Source: JBBBNV01 sp037137075 (GTDB lineage Bacteria; Bacillota; Bacilli; Paenibacillales; NBRC-103111). Taken from it: a stretch of 64,000 bases of DNA. Below are positions 26,811 through 35,646 of this stretch, piece after piece; the first letter of the stretch is position 1; each line of letters opens with the position of its first letter. The translations under genes were made by a program, and so were the position numbers. Under the pieces are notes generated by a model. It saw only the letters and a program-made list of their open reading frames with translations, searched no databases and was not told the origin of the DNA. The DNA lies in the NCBI RefSeq assembly GCF_037137075.1, contig NZ_JBBBNV010000001.1, positions 372,001-436,000 of the forward strand, in the 5' to 3' direction.

Positions 26811-28073
26811 CTAAAACCTCTCCGTCTTGTACCATTTCACTTCCAGGCCCAAAATACTGTCTCTGGCGTATTGCCATACGCCCTTCAAGGCAACCAGGAG
26901 CCAAAGCTGGCAGTAGGTAAAATACATCAGACCGACCAGCAGTATATTTCTCGGGTTGCTTTCCCCTTTTTCCATGCTTAGGGCGATTGCCATCTCCAGA
27001 ACGAATACCAGATACGCCATCACCCACAGCAGCGCCGTGTTGCCGGCCACTTTATATTCAATCAGGTTGCAAATTCCCAAAATGAAAATCGCATCGGACA
27101 AAATAGCGGAGCTTAAGAACAAAAAGTACACCGATGAGAAATACAGCAAATCAAAGCGGATGTGCTTCGAATCCCGGGAAAACAGCAGCTTGAAATTTTT
27201 GACGAGCACGTAGACGTTGCCCTTCACCCATCTGCTGCGCTGCCGAATCCAGACCGGGATAGACTCCGGCTCCTGCTCCCACGTAACCGATAGCGGCATG
27301 TATCTGATTCTGTACCCGAGCCGATAGATTCGGAAGCTGATTTCCGTATCCTCGGCAATGGCCTTGGTATCCCAGCCGCCCATTTCGTCGATGATGCTTC
27401 TTCTCACGATAAAGTTGGTGCCGGGAATAGTGCACAGATTAAACATTTGCCAGCGCCCGGCTTGTACCATCCACTGAAAGCCTAACGTCTCGATATTAAT
27501 AAACTTGGTCAACAGATTTTTGTTCTTGTTCCGGGTCCGGAACTTGCCGATGACCGCGCCAAGCGAAGCATCCCGGGCCAGCGTGTGCACCAAGTATTTC
27601 AGGGCCGTCCGCTCAGGCGTGTTATCCGCGTCATAAACAGCGATCAGCTCTCCTTTGCTGGACTGGATGCCGATGTTGAGTGCATTGGATTTGCCCTTTC
27701 CGCCCGTAACCTTATCTGTTGTAATCACCGTAAGGTTAAAGCCTGGATGCTTCCTTTGCACCTTGGCCAAAATTTCTCCCGTCTTGTCGGAGGAATTATC
27801 GTTAATGACGATAATCTCCAGCTTGTCCTGCGGATAATCAAGCGCAATAAGCGCCGTTACGGTCTGCTCAATGACCTTCTCTTCATTATGGGCGGGAATG
27901 AGAATGGAAACAGAAGGATAGTGCTCGATTGGGTCGTCCAGATTCATTTTCAGCGTCTTGAGATAATACACATACCCGCCAACCGTCAGCACAATGTTTA
28001 CAAACAGCATCACCCAGATACAAATCATGCAGTAAAGGAACAAGTAATCCACAATTCCAAGCTGTTCAGCCAT
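26811..28073 (-). CDS. ydaM: YdaM-like processive glycosyltransferase family 2
   Basis: About 420 residues, the size of YdaM. It has an N-terminal membrane helix, then a GT2 domain with ILIPAHNEE, IVINDNSSD, YDADNTPE (DxD), AIAEDTEIS (TED-like) and QRSRW, all hallmarks of processive synthases, followed by at least four C-terminal membrane segments. It would polymerise a beta-linked sugar from a UDP-sugar and extrude it. ATG 28073 has GAGGTG at good spacing; a GTG at 28082 overlapping the YdaL stop is the alternative. The linked YdaK-like protein suggests allosteric control by c-di-GMP, since this protein itself has no PilZ domain. Confidence 0.88.
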   Translation of the reverse strand: MAEQLGIVDYLFLYCMICIWVMLFVNIVLTVGGYVYYLKTLKMNLDDPIEHYPSVSILIPAHNEEKVIEQTVTALIALDYPQDKLEIIVINDNSSDKTGEILAKVQRKHPGFNLTVITTDKVTGGKGKSNALNIGIQSSKGELIAVYDADNTPERTALKYLVHTLARDASLGAVIGKFRTRNKNKNLLTKFINIETLGFQWMVQAGRWQMFNLCTIPGTNFIVRRSIIDEMGGWDTKAIAEDTEISFRIYRLGYRIRYMPLSVTWEQEPESIPVWIRQRSRWVKGNVYVLVKNFKLLFSRDSKHIRFDLLYFSSVYFLFLSSAILSDAIFILGICNLIEYKVAGNTALLWVMAYLVFVLEMAIALSMEKGESNPRNILLVGLMYFTYCQLWLLVALKGVWQYARDSILGLEVKWYKTERF

Positions 28074-28078
28074 TCCGC

Positions 28079-29755
28079 TCACCTCAAATGCTTCTTTCTG
28101 TCGATTCTCTTGCCTGCAATGAATGCCACGAGGAACAGGCCGACGAAGCCCCCTGCCAGCACCAGGACAAACACCATCGTCTGTTTAATCCGTTTGTTCA
28201 CACCGGTCAGCTCGGCTTCGGCTTCGGTGCTGCTGTCATCCTCAGCTTCAGTGTCCCGGCTTACTGTGCCGTCCAGCCAGCTCAGCCTTTTGCCATTGAC
28301 GGTAACGATTCCGTTCCGGGCAGCCACCTCAATATCTCCGAATGACACATGGCTGTCCAGCGTGCGCAAATCTTTAAAGGTAACCCCGGTCTGCTTCAGA
28401 CGCAGCACGGTTTCTTGAAGCAGCCTCTGATCCTTCGTGCTGTCGAAGCTTAATACCGGTGTGCTTTCCGCCCGGTCCAGAGCCGGAAATGACGTCTCTG
28501 GCTGTTCCGTGCCTGTACCGGCGGTAACCGGAAGCAATTCGGGAATATAGGTCCCTGTCCAGGCCTTATCCGGCCCCACATCGCGGGAGTAGCTTTGCCA
28601 AGCGCCATTCTGCACAAAAGTAGAGAAATAAGCGGTCGCCCGGGACAAGGCGGGGTCGAATAATGCATCCGGAAGCCCGGAAAATCCGAGCGGGTATATA
28701 TTATTTTGGAGGTACGCCCGCATCGAAGCATCCATCAGCTTCGCGGGATTCATCAACCCTTCCTCCCCTGCGGGCTTGTAGCCCTCCACGTAGGAGCTCC
28801 ACTCGTCCGGCGGATTCCAGCCCTCCAGATTGCCGAGCACCGGCGTGCCGCCGAGCTTCTGAAGCTGCCGGACCGTCTTGAAGTAACGCAGCATGGCCTT
28901 GTATTCGGTATTGAAAAACACCGGACGGAGCTCCACAATGAACGGCACTCCCTGCTCATTCAGCCATCCGGCCAGCTCCTCCAGCTTGTCCAAATCCATC
29001 AGCGGGCTGACCTCATTAAGCTTGACATATGCTTGAGGCAGCCGTTCCGGGACATGACCGAATATGCGGCCAAGCAAATCGCGGAATATAGGATTGTCCG
29101 GGCCTGTGCTGCCCAGCTTGGCGACTACCCAGCGGTTTCCGCTCTGTACAGCATACGCAAAGCGATCGATGCCGTCGGTCATGCTTCCCCATGCCCGGGC
29201 AGACTGCTCATTTGTAACCGCCAGCTTCGGCAGCTGCCCGGTCGATCCGGTCAGAACGGATACTTCATCAGCGGCGGCTTGCAGCGGATATACCATTTTG
29301 GCTATTGCATCTGTATAGCCGTTTACCTGAAAGCCGCCGGTCAGACCATAGGCAGCATAGCGCTCAATACCTCCGCCGATCCAAATCAGCGTGCCCGCAA
29401 AGCTCTGGAGGTCCTGTCCGAGCGATGCCTGAACCTGTGACTGGCCGGCCCCTGCTATAACCACGACCTGTGCGTCATTCAGCAGCCCGTTCTTGTAATG
29501 ATCGATTTGGACAAAGCTCACTTTATTGCAATAGGAGCGAAGCAGGCTGTAAAGCGCCATCAGTTCGGTTCGGCTTTCCTTGGGACGATCAAAGCTGCCG
29601 TACAGCAGAACAGCGGAGCGTTCCGTCTGCGGGACTGCTGCGGGGCTGACCGGCGAATCAGGCACAACATAAAATGCGCTGCCGGTTGATGGAAGCAGCA
29701 CAGCCAAAACAAGAAGGATCGAAATGATTTTGGCCTGGAACGGGCTAAACGTCAT
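28079..29755 (-). CDS. ydaL: YdaL-like DUF2334 (deacetylase-fold) membrane protein
   Basis: 558 residues from ATG 29755, which overlaps the end of the YdaK-like gene by 11 bases. Features: signal peptide, VLLYGSFDRPKESRTE, a DUF2334 region starting YVKLNEVSPLMDLDKL, and a C-terminal membrane helix (VFVLVLAGGFVGLFLVAFIAG). DUF2334 resembles polysaccharide deacetylases. The usual acidic pair and the HGxxH-type motif are not seen (KLNEVSP and GNLEGWNP stand there), so it may be catalytically altered. In B. subtilis the homologue belongs to the same operon and is needed for exopolysaccharide output. Confidence 0.82.
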   Translation of the reverse strand: MTFSPFQAKIISILLVLAVLLPSTGSAFYVVPDSPVSPAAVPQTERSAVLLYGSFDRPKESRTELMALYSLLRSYCNKVSFVQIDHYKNGLLNDAQVVVIAGAGQSQVQASLGQDLQSFAGTLIWIGGGIERYAAYGLTGGFQVNGYTDAIAKMVYPLQAAADEVSVLTGSTGQLPKLAVTNEQSARAWGSMTDGIDRFAYAVQSGNRWVVAKLGSTGPDNPIFRDLLGRIFGHVPERLPQAYVKLNEVSPLMDLDKLEELAGWLNEQGVPFIVELRPVFFNTEYKAMLRYFKTVRQLQKLGGTPVLGNLEGWNPPDEWSSYVEGYKPAGEEGLMNPAKLMDASMRAYLQNNIYPLGFSGLPDALFDPALSRATAYFSTFVQNGAWQSYSRDVGPDKAWTGTYIPELLPVTAGTGTEQPETSFPALDRAESTPVLSFDSTKDQRLLQETVLRLKQTGVTFKDLRTLDSHVSFGDIEVAARNGIVTVNGKRLSWLDGTVSRDTEAEDDSSTEAEAELTGVNKRIKQTMVFVLVLAGGFVGLFLVAFIAGKRIDRKKHLR

Positions 29756-30584
29756 ATTCCATGTCCTTCTCCGCCGCTTTGCGCATTCCAATTACATCTT
29801 GAATTTCTTCGGTGTATTGAGCGATCCCGATTCTAAGCTCCAGCTTAATGGCCACCGATTTCACGGCATTGTCCAGATTCATCTGCCGGATGCTTTCTTT
29901 CAAGCGTTTTTTGACGACCTGGGCCCCCTCAACATCGCCAACCAGCACGACGGCAAAGGTACGTCCGTCCTCCAGCATATAACTGCAATCCTCAGTCCGG
30001 GTGCAGTTGACAATCTGCTTGCCGATTGATTTCAGCAGATCTCTCATCCGTTCCTGTCCGACAATACCGCGGATGTCGTCGAAATACATCACGTTGACCA
30101 TCATCAGGCTAAGCGGCAGCTTGTAACGACGGGATAAGCCCATGTACTGGTTCAGCACACCGTAGAACACCTTCACATTATCCAGTCCGGTATTTTGATC
30201 CACCGTGACGTAATCGGAGTATTCCTGCTTCATCTTCATGTTCTCATCCTGCATGACCCGGATCTTACCGCCGATCGTCGCAGCAATAACAGCAATGGCT
30301 GGAAGCAGCACCATCCAGTAGTACACATGGGATTCTACACCGTTTCCAAGCACCACATTGCCGTACATGACGTAACTGCCGTAGAAGAAGATCGCGACGG
30401 CCGCCATGCCCAGGGCAATAACAATGCCGGAAAAATACGATAACACGCCGATGGCAAACAGCATGCTCAGCATAATCATATTTTCAAAAAAGTAATCCTT
30501 CGGCAGCAAAATAAACAAATTCACGACTCCGTACAATAAGACGGTTAGTGCGATTACCCAGATATCGATCTTTTTTGCTTCCAA
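29745..30584 (-). CDS. ydaK: YdaK-like degenerate GGDEF protein, likely c-di-GMP receptor
   Basis: 279 residues, the size of B. subtilis YdaK. Four or five N-terminal membrane helices (to about 105), then a short coiled segment and a GGDEF-fold domain. The active loop is EDGRT (205-209) instead of GGDEF, so synthesis is very unlikely. The inhibitory-site motif RxxD is intact as RTED (196-199), five residues before the loop as in canonical proteins. This combination marks a c-di-GMP receptor, and B. subtilis YdaK binds c-di-GMP. The TTG start at 30584 has AGGTAGG about 8 bases upstream. It probably switches on the YdaM/YdaN synthase. Confidence 0.87.
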   Translation of the reverse strand: MEAKKIDIWVIALTVLLYGVVNLFILLPKDYFFENMIMLSMLFAIGVLSYFSGIVIALGMAAVAIFFYGSYVMYGNVVLGNGVESHVYYWMVLLPAIAVIAATIGGKIRVMQDENMKMKQEYSDYVTVDQNTGLDNVKVFYGVLNQYMGLSRRYKLPLSLMMVNVMYFDDIRGIVGQERMRDLLKSIGKQIVNCTRTEDCSYMLEDGRTFAVVLVGDVEGAQVVKKRLKESIRQMNLDNAVKSVAIKLELRIGIAQYTEEIQDVIGMRKAAEKDMEYDV

Positions 30585-32143
30585 CGAAATACACCTACCT
30601 TTTGTGCGATATCCAGTTTGACATACAGTTGATTCAACCCGTAAACCAGCATGGCCACAAACATCAGATCAAAGCTGACATTAAATAAAAACAAATGCTT
30701 GGCCAGATCGGCATCCCCCGCGCCAAGGAATGAAACCGCCAGCTGGGAAAGCCCGATAAGCCCGATAGAGGCGAGAACCTCCAGCCCCATCATCCCCCTT
30801 GCCTCTCCTTTTCTGAAACGGGTGATATAAAGCTTGGTCAGCCCGCCGTAATAGACTGCATAAAACAGCAGAATAAACCGGAAGTTCTCAGGGAATATGA
30901 AGAGCTTCACGCTGCTCCAGAGGGAGAAGATAGTCGTCTTCTGACCAGGGGAGAGCCCTGCCGACTTCTCATAGTTGCCAATGACCTCCGGGCGGATCGC
31001 ATACGCATGCTTTGCGGCCAAATCCAGCTTCTCAAAGGCCCGGTCAGGATGAAGCACATAATACTTGATGATTGTGCCATAGCCGTATTTGCTATAAAAC
31101 TCCTCGTTCAGCAGCTTCGATTCCGTATGCTCCATCACATATTGATCGTAATAGGTCGTTCCGGCCAGGATCGAGAATTTCGGGTCAAGACCAAGCTCCT
31201 CCAAATCCCGCTCCGGGTTTGTCGAGTTTTCCAGAATCCCCCTCGTAACCGCATGATACTGGTTGATATGCTTAATATCGTCCGTCATGGACCCGTAAAT
31301 AAGGGCGGCCGACGCAACAAGACAAGCCGTTAAAGTAATCACAGCAATCTTCCACCGCTTATCCTGACGGAGAAACATGAACCGGACACACAGAAAAACA
31401 AGAAACACACCCATCGGGGCGTTCTGCTGCTTGGCGCTGATAAACAGTGTCGCAGATACCATAAAAAGGATAAAATCAGGAATCGATGGGGTTTGTTTCT
31501 GCAGCATTCGGAACACGAGCGCCAGCATCAGCAGCAAAAATACGTAGGATGCAGGCTCCCCGTAAAAGGAGTTAAAGTAAGCAACGTAGCCGACATCACC
31601 GAAAACAGAGATCCCGGCCATGCAGGCCAGAATAAGAATCGGCAGCTTCAAATACTCGGAAGCCTGCTTTAACAGCATATAGAAGGCGGCGAGAAATACA
31701 ATGACGTAGATGACAGCGAGCATCCGGATATCAAACAAGTTATCAGGGGTGAACCACAAATCCAGTGTCAACCCCATCCGAATCAACAAAGACAGAGAGG
31801 AAATAAAAAGCGTATTCTGATCGTACGGATATTGCCTGATGCCGAAATCCTTATTAAAATAGCTAAAATGACGGTCATCGAAATTGTCGGTCAAATAGTA
31901 TAATCCCATATTATGAATCTCTCTGAAAAAATCACCGTTGTCAGCCATGCCGATAAGCGGTCGCACGAACAATATCGAGATGATGATGACGGCGGCGGCA
32001 ATCGTCGTACCAAGTATAACCAGCTGCCTGACGCTCATCACCTGACTCAATCGGGCCATCGCCTCGTTGGCCGACACCCTCCTATGCATCGTCGTTTCCC
32101 GCGATATTCTCGATTTCCTCGATTTTCTCAATGTGGTGTTCAT
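30554..32143 (-). CDS. Polytopic membrane protein of the exopolysaccharide operon
   Basis: About 530 residues with roughly ten membrane segments and a large loop after the first (DNGDFFREIHNMGLYYL to LTLDLWFTPDN). Its layout recalls GT-C-like glycan hexosyltransferases of the WsfD type annotated in Paenibacillus and Bacillus, with an acidic DNGDFFR after helix 1, but I cannot name it firmly. It is the first gene of the operon and overlaps the YdaK-like gene by 31 bases. The start is uncertain: TTG 32161, ATG 32143 or ATG 32089 are all in frame, and none has an ideal ribosome site. Confidence 0.65.
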   Translation of the reverse strand: MNTTLRKSRKSRISRETTMHRRVSANEAMARLSQVMSVRQLVILGTTIAAAVIIISILFVRPLIGMADNGDFFREIHNMGLYYLTDNFDDRHFSYFNKDFGIRQYPYDQNTLFISSLSLLIRMGLTLDLWFTPDNLFDIRMLAVIYVIVFLAAFYMLLKQASEYLKLPILILACMAGISVFGDVGYVAYFNSFYGEPASYVFLLLMLALVFRMLQKQTPSIPDFILFMVSATLFISAKQQNAPMGVFLVFLCVRFMFLRQDKRWKIAVITLTACLVASAALIYGSMTDDIKHINQYHAVTRGILENSTNPERDLEELGLDPKFSILAGTTYYDQYVMEHTESKLLNEEFYSKYGYGTIIKYYVLHPDRAFEKLDLAAKHAYAIRPEVIGNYEKSAGLSPGQKTTIFSLWSSVKLFIFPENFRFILLFYAVYYGGLTKLYITRFRKGEARGMMGLEVLASIGLIGLSQLAVSFLGAGDADLAKHLFLFNVSFDLMFVAMLVYGLNQLYVKLDIAQKVGVFRWKQKRSISG

Positions 32144-32202
32144 TCTCCAATTTCTTGTCAAATTTGCAAGTTCCTACATCTTTTTCGAATACTTGCAGCT
32201 TC

Positions 32203-32211
32203 ATTATATCA
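32203..32211 (-). promoter_or_regulatory. Extended -10 promoter of the exopolysaccharide operon
   Basis: TGATATAAT on the minus strand is a perfect TATAAT with the TGn extension, about 60 bases before the likely start. No good -35 is seen, which fits an extended -10 promoter. Confidence 0.55.
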
Positions 32212-32461
32212 AACTCGTTGACACTCGCCTACTCCCAGCCGCTCTCCCGCATGTCATTTTTAGGACTTTTTAGCTAATTAATTGATGTTTGTCGAACGAT
32301 GTCGTATCGTTTCCAGCCTCTAGCATATCAAATTCTTCTATACAAATTCTATACATCCTTATCATTCATTTTCCTGCGCAAAGAGAGGCCCCGACTGGTT
32401 TACAAAGCGGGAGTACATTGGTCAGGTGAACCTGAATTGCGGATTGTAAGCCGCATACAAT

Positions 32462-32496
32462 AAAACGACCCCCGGCTTCAAGCCGAACGTCGTTTT
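32462..32496. terminator. Terminator of the STM4011-4015 operon
   Basis: AAAACGAC (32462-32469) pairs with GTCGTTTT (32489-32496) around an inner CGGC/GCCG stem. It ends the minus-strand operon at 32612 and separates it from the exopolysaccharide promoter. The rest of the roughly 450-base gap shows no gene. Confidence 0.75.
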
Positions 32497-32611
32497 AGCT
32501 CATCTTTGTCAAACATTACCTCTTCATTCCTAGTCTCTTGGACTCCGGGACTCTTAGTCCGTTCGACCTACACGCGATAAAATCAAGCGTACAGGGTGCT
32601 TATTCCTGATG

Positions 32612-33472
32612 TTATTGGGGAGAAGACGCGATCCGCTCCAGCAATCTGTCCCCATACACCTGCGCCAGCTGCAGCTCCGGCATATGAATATAGCCAATAT
32701 AGCAATCACAGCACGTCATTCTGCAGGGCCTTGGCTTCGAAAGCGCCTCCAGCCCGTCACGGTACAAATGCCCGATAACCTGGCGGTCCTTATAGCAGCG
32801 TTTAACCAGACCCGGACCCTGCACATAAAAAACATGCTCTCCCGCACGGCAGCTTCTGCCTGCGCTTTCGTAATCGTGTACATTGCGTTCAAAGTGCGGA
32901 TCAAGGCCTTGTAAAAAAGCGCGATCCCGATCCGAATAATAATCGGCTTTATCTTTGAACGCATTCACCCACATATATACATCCTTCGGCAGCGCAGCCC
33001 GCAGCGAGGCGATAGCTTCAAATGCCCCTTTTACCCCGACGGATCCTACACTGAATGGTATGCTTCGGCGATGCAGTGATAGACACTGGACCAAGAACGC
33101 CGCTTCCGTCGTTTGCCCCGGATGATAGGTTGCCCAGAAGGCGGCCTTCTCCCGGTTAAGCGCTTCGGTCCAATCGAGCCGGGCGGACAGATTCGTTTGA
33201 ATGACAACCTTTTCCACGTGCTCCATGTGTGACAGCTCCGTCATCGCCTGCCAGTACCAGCGGTGCGTCAAGCCCTCGCCGTACGGATTGAAAAACACGG
33301 AGAGCCGATGGCCGATAGCGGCCTGATCACGCACCCAGCCGACAAAAGCATTCACCTGCGCCCGATCCTTGGCCAGCGTCTGCGCGCTGTCTTTGTTTTT
33401 GCTGAACGGACAGTACGGGCAATCATAATTACAGGAAGACAAGCTTCCGCGGTAGTACAGCGTTGCCTTCAT
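32612..33472 (-). CDS. STM4011-type radical SAM protein
   Basis: 286 residues. The radical SAM cluster motif is at the very N-terminus: C14-x3-C18-x2-C21 (CNYDCPYC). A second set of cysteines near the end (SCRAGEH, KRCYKDR, CRMTCCDCYIGY) suggests an auxiliary iron-sulfur cluster. It overlaps the STM4012-type gene by 4 bases and is the last gene of the cluster. The gene order equals Salmonella STM4011-4015 read backwards. The family has no known reaction; SAM-dependent modification of a peptide or small molecule is plausible. Confidence 0.82.
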   Translation of the reverse strand: MKATLYYRGSLSSCNYDCPYCPFSKNKDSAQTLAKDRAQVNAFVGWVRDQAAIGHRLSVFFNPYGEGLTHRWYWQAMTELSHMEHVEKVVIQTNLSARLDWTEALNREKAAFWATYHPGQTTEAAFLVQCLSLHRRSIPFSVGSVGVKGAFEAIASLRAALPKDVYMWVNAFKDKADYYSDRDRAFLQGLDPHFERNVHDYESAGRSCRAGEHVFYVQGPGLVKRCYKDRQVIGHLYRDGLEALSKPRPCRMTCCDCYIGYIHMPELQLAQVYGDRLLERIASSPQ

Positions 33473-34833
33473 CGGAGCACGAACCCTTCCATCCGCTTGC
33501 GCACCTCCGCCGAAATGAACCAGTCCCCGATGGCATCGGAGTATGCGAGACCCTCCTCGGTAAGCCGAAGCACCCCGGGCGGACGTTCTGCCATACCAGA
33601 CTCAAGCAGTAAATTCAGCTCAGGGAAATCGTCAAGGGCGCCGCTTCCGAACCGGTCTGTATACGCAGAGAGCTCTAAGCCCTCCCAGTGCAATATCGCC
33701 TTCAAAATAAACCGCCGCTTCTGCTCCTCTTCGTTCAGAACAAATCCATACCCGGCAAGGTCATGCCGCTCAGCGGCAACGAAGTCGGCAATAATGCTTT
33801 CTGTCGCCTGTCTGCTGACACCATAGCGGGTCGCATAGTGCACACTGCGCGTATACGAGCGGGCCCCGCAGCCGAGACCGACCATTCCTTCCTCCTGACA
33901 GCCGTAAGGCAGCAGGCTCTTGCCGGAAGCGGCATTCTCCCTGGCAAACCTGCGCATGGAATACTGCTTGTAGCCTCTGGCCAGCAAATGATTACGGGCG
34001 GCAGCATAACAGGCCATGCGGGTATCCTCGCCGCTACTGCGCACTTCCTCCGGCTTCACGATCGTATGCTCCCGGGTATACAACGGATAAATGAATATTT
34101 CCTCCGGCTCAAAGGAAAGCGCGCACTGGAGCGAATACAGCCAAGAATCCACCGATTGCCCGGGCAGTCCGTAAATCAGATCCAGATTCAGCACAGGAAA
34201 ATCGTATTGTTTAAGCAAATCGAGCGCCCGCTCGACCTCCAGCGGCTTCTGCGGGCGGTATATGGCAGAGGCCTCCGCTTCAACAAAGCTTTGAATTCCC
34301 ATGCTGACCCGATCCACCCGGCGCTTCTGAAGAATATACAGCCGTTCGGGGGTTACGGTTTCCGGCGAAGCCTCCACGGAAATGGATGCCTGTGCCGGGT
34401 CCAGCCCCATCACGTCCTCCGCGATTCGGAACAGCCGGTCCAGCAGCGGCGCCTCCAGCAATGTCGGCGTGCCTCCCCCTATCGCAAAGCGGGCGAACGG
34501 TTTACGTCCGACGTGGGGCGCCCATTGTACGGCCTGACGTTCTAGCGCATCGACATACTGCTTATGCACGTCCGAGCGCTTGTCGGGCAGGGTAAACAAA
34601 TTGCAGAAGCCGCAGCGGGCCCCGCAAAACGGGATGTGCATATACAGGAAAAAGGTTTCCGCCGCTTCCCCGTGCCATAGCTCCGCCAAGGGCCGTACCG
34701 GGTCCAGCTCCCGGTACGCCGTTTTGTGCGGGTACGAATACAAATACGACCGGTACGGGTCTAGTTTCAGCTGTTCCTTCCAGCTGCCGATGGCTGCCTC
34801 ATCCGTGATAGCAGAACCAAGAGAATGCGTCAT
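33469..34833 (-). CDS. STM4012-type radical SAM protein (HemW/HemN-like)
   Basis: About 454 residues. The HemN-like radical SAM motif CGARCGFCNLF follows FLYMHIPFC, and GGGTPTLL, VEASPETV and the RVDRVSMGIQSF segment are the usual HemN-superfamily glycine, SAM and ribose-contact motifs. HemN family members act on porphyrins, heme delivery or methyl transfer; this subfamily is defined by its neighbours and has no assigned substrate. ATG 34833 is preferred over TTG 34845; neither has an ideal ribosome site. It lies 27 bases after the hydrolase gene. Confidence 0.82.
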   Translation of the reverse strand: MTHSLGSAITDEAAIGSWKEQLKLDPYRSYLYSYPHKTAYRELDPVRPLAELWHGEAAETFFLYMHIPFCGARCGFCNLFTLPDKRSDVHKQYVDALERQAVQWAPHVGRKPFARFAIGGGTPTLLEAPLLDRLFRIAEDVMGLDPAQASISVEASPETVTPERLYILQKRRVDRVSMGIQSFVEAEASAIYRPQKPLEVERALDLLKQYDFPVLNLDLIYGLPGQSVDSWLYSLQCALSFEPEEIFIYPLYTREHTIVKPEEVRSSGEDTRMACYAAARNHLLARGYKQYSMRRFARENAASGKSLLPYGCQEEGMVGLGCGARSYTRSVHYATRYGVSRQATESIIADFVAAERHDLAGYGFVLNEEEQKRRFILKAILHWEGLELSAYTDRFGSGALDDFPELNLLLESGMAERPPGVLRLTEEGLAYSDAIGDWFISAEVRKRMEGFVLR

Positions 34834-34860
34834 CAGCAAACACAACCTTTCCGGTAAAAT

Positions 34861-35646
34861 CTAGACTATAAATTCGCGATACGGCACGTTCCATACCACT
34901 TCATGCGCAAGGCGGTGTCCGTCATAGCCGTCCTCTCCATAGGCTGTGCCGTGATCGGAGAACGCCATGCAAAATACAGGCCGCTTGCGCGCTCTGAATG
35001 CTTCAAACAGACGGCCAAGCTGTCCGTCCACATAACGCAGCGCAGCCCGCTGTGTCTCAACAGAATCCTTTTTCGCCCCGGGCACGAAGTAGTGGTTCGG
35101 GCCGTGAATCGCCGACACATTCAGAAACAAAAACAGCCGTTCCTCCTGGCTGATATCGTTCAGCAGCTTCAGAGCGTGATCAACCTGATGCTCTGTCGAC
35201 CGCGGATGAGTTACCCCGAAGGTCATCCGCCAGTAGCTTTTTTGAAAGTATCCGGGCAGTACACGGGCAAGCGGAACCTTTTTGGTGAAAAAGATAACGC
35301 CTCCGATACAGATGGTCCGGTAGCCTTCCGACTCCAGCCCGGACACCATATCGGGCGTGTCGAACAGCCAAGTGTTCGGATGCGTCTTCAAGCCGGTATG
35401 CTTGGAGTGGAACAGCCGCACATGCCCGGACTTGTCCGTTGTGGCGGGCGTCGGCAAAAAACCGCCGAAAAACGCGTGGTGCGCCGCATAAGTGAAGCTG
35501 CCGGGTGTATGGCGCTTCTCCCATGGCCCGCTGCCGCACAAATTCGGGCAGTTATCCTGTTCGAGCACGGCGGCATCGTAACGCAGGGTGTCCAGTGTTA
35601 TCATGAGGATGTCATGACTGCCCACGATTTGATTCATATTTATCAC
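34861..35646 (-). CDS. STM4013/SEN3800-type hydrolase (alkaline-phosphatase/sulfatase fold)
   Basis: 261 residues. MITLDTLRYD at the start and AFSDHGTAYGEDGYDGH near the end are the two metal-binding segments of the alkaline phosphatase/sulfatase superfamily; a Thr (LDTLR) stands where sulfatases or phosphotransferases have their nucleophile. NVSAIHGPNHYF supplies a further His. So a phospho- or sulfo-hydrolase or phosphoryl/phosphoethanolamine-type transferase is likely, with substrate unknown. There is no signal peptide, so it acts in the cytoplasm, which is unusual for this superfamily and fits a biosynthetic role. It overlaps STM4014 by 4 bases. Confidence 0.82.
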   Translation of the reverse strand: MINMNQIVGSHDILMITLDTLRYDAAVLEQDNCPNLCGSGPWEKRHTPGSFTYAAHHAFFGGFLPTPATTDKSGHVRLFHSKHTGLKTHPNTWLFDTPDMVSGLESEGYRTICIGGVIFFTKKVPLARVLPGYFQKSYWRMTFGVTHPRSTEHQVDHALKLLNDISQEERLFLFLNVSAIHGPNHYFVPGAKKDSVETQRAALRYVDGQLGRLFEAFRARKRPVFCMAFSDHGTAYGEDGYDGHRLAHEVVWNVPYREFIV

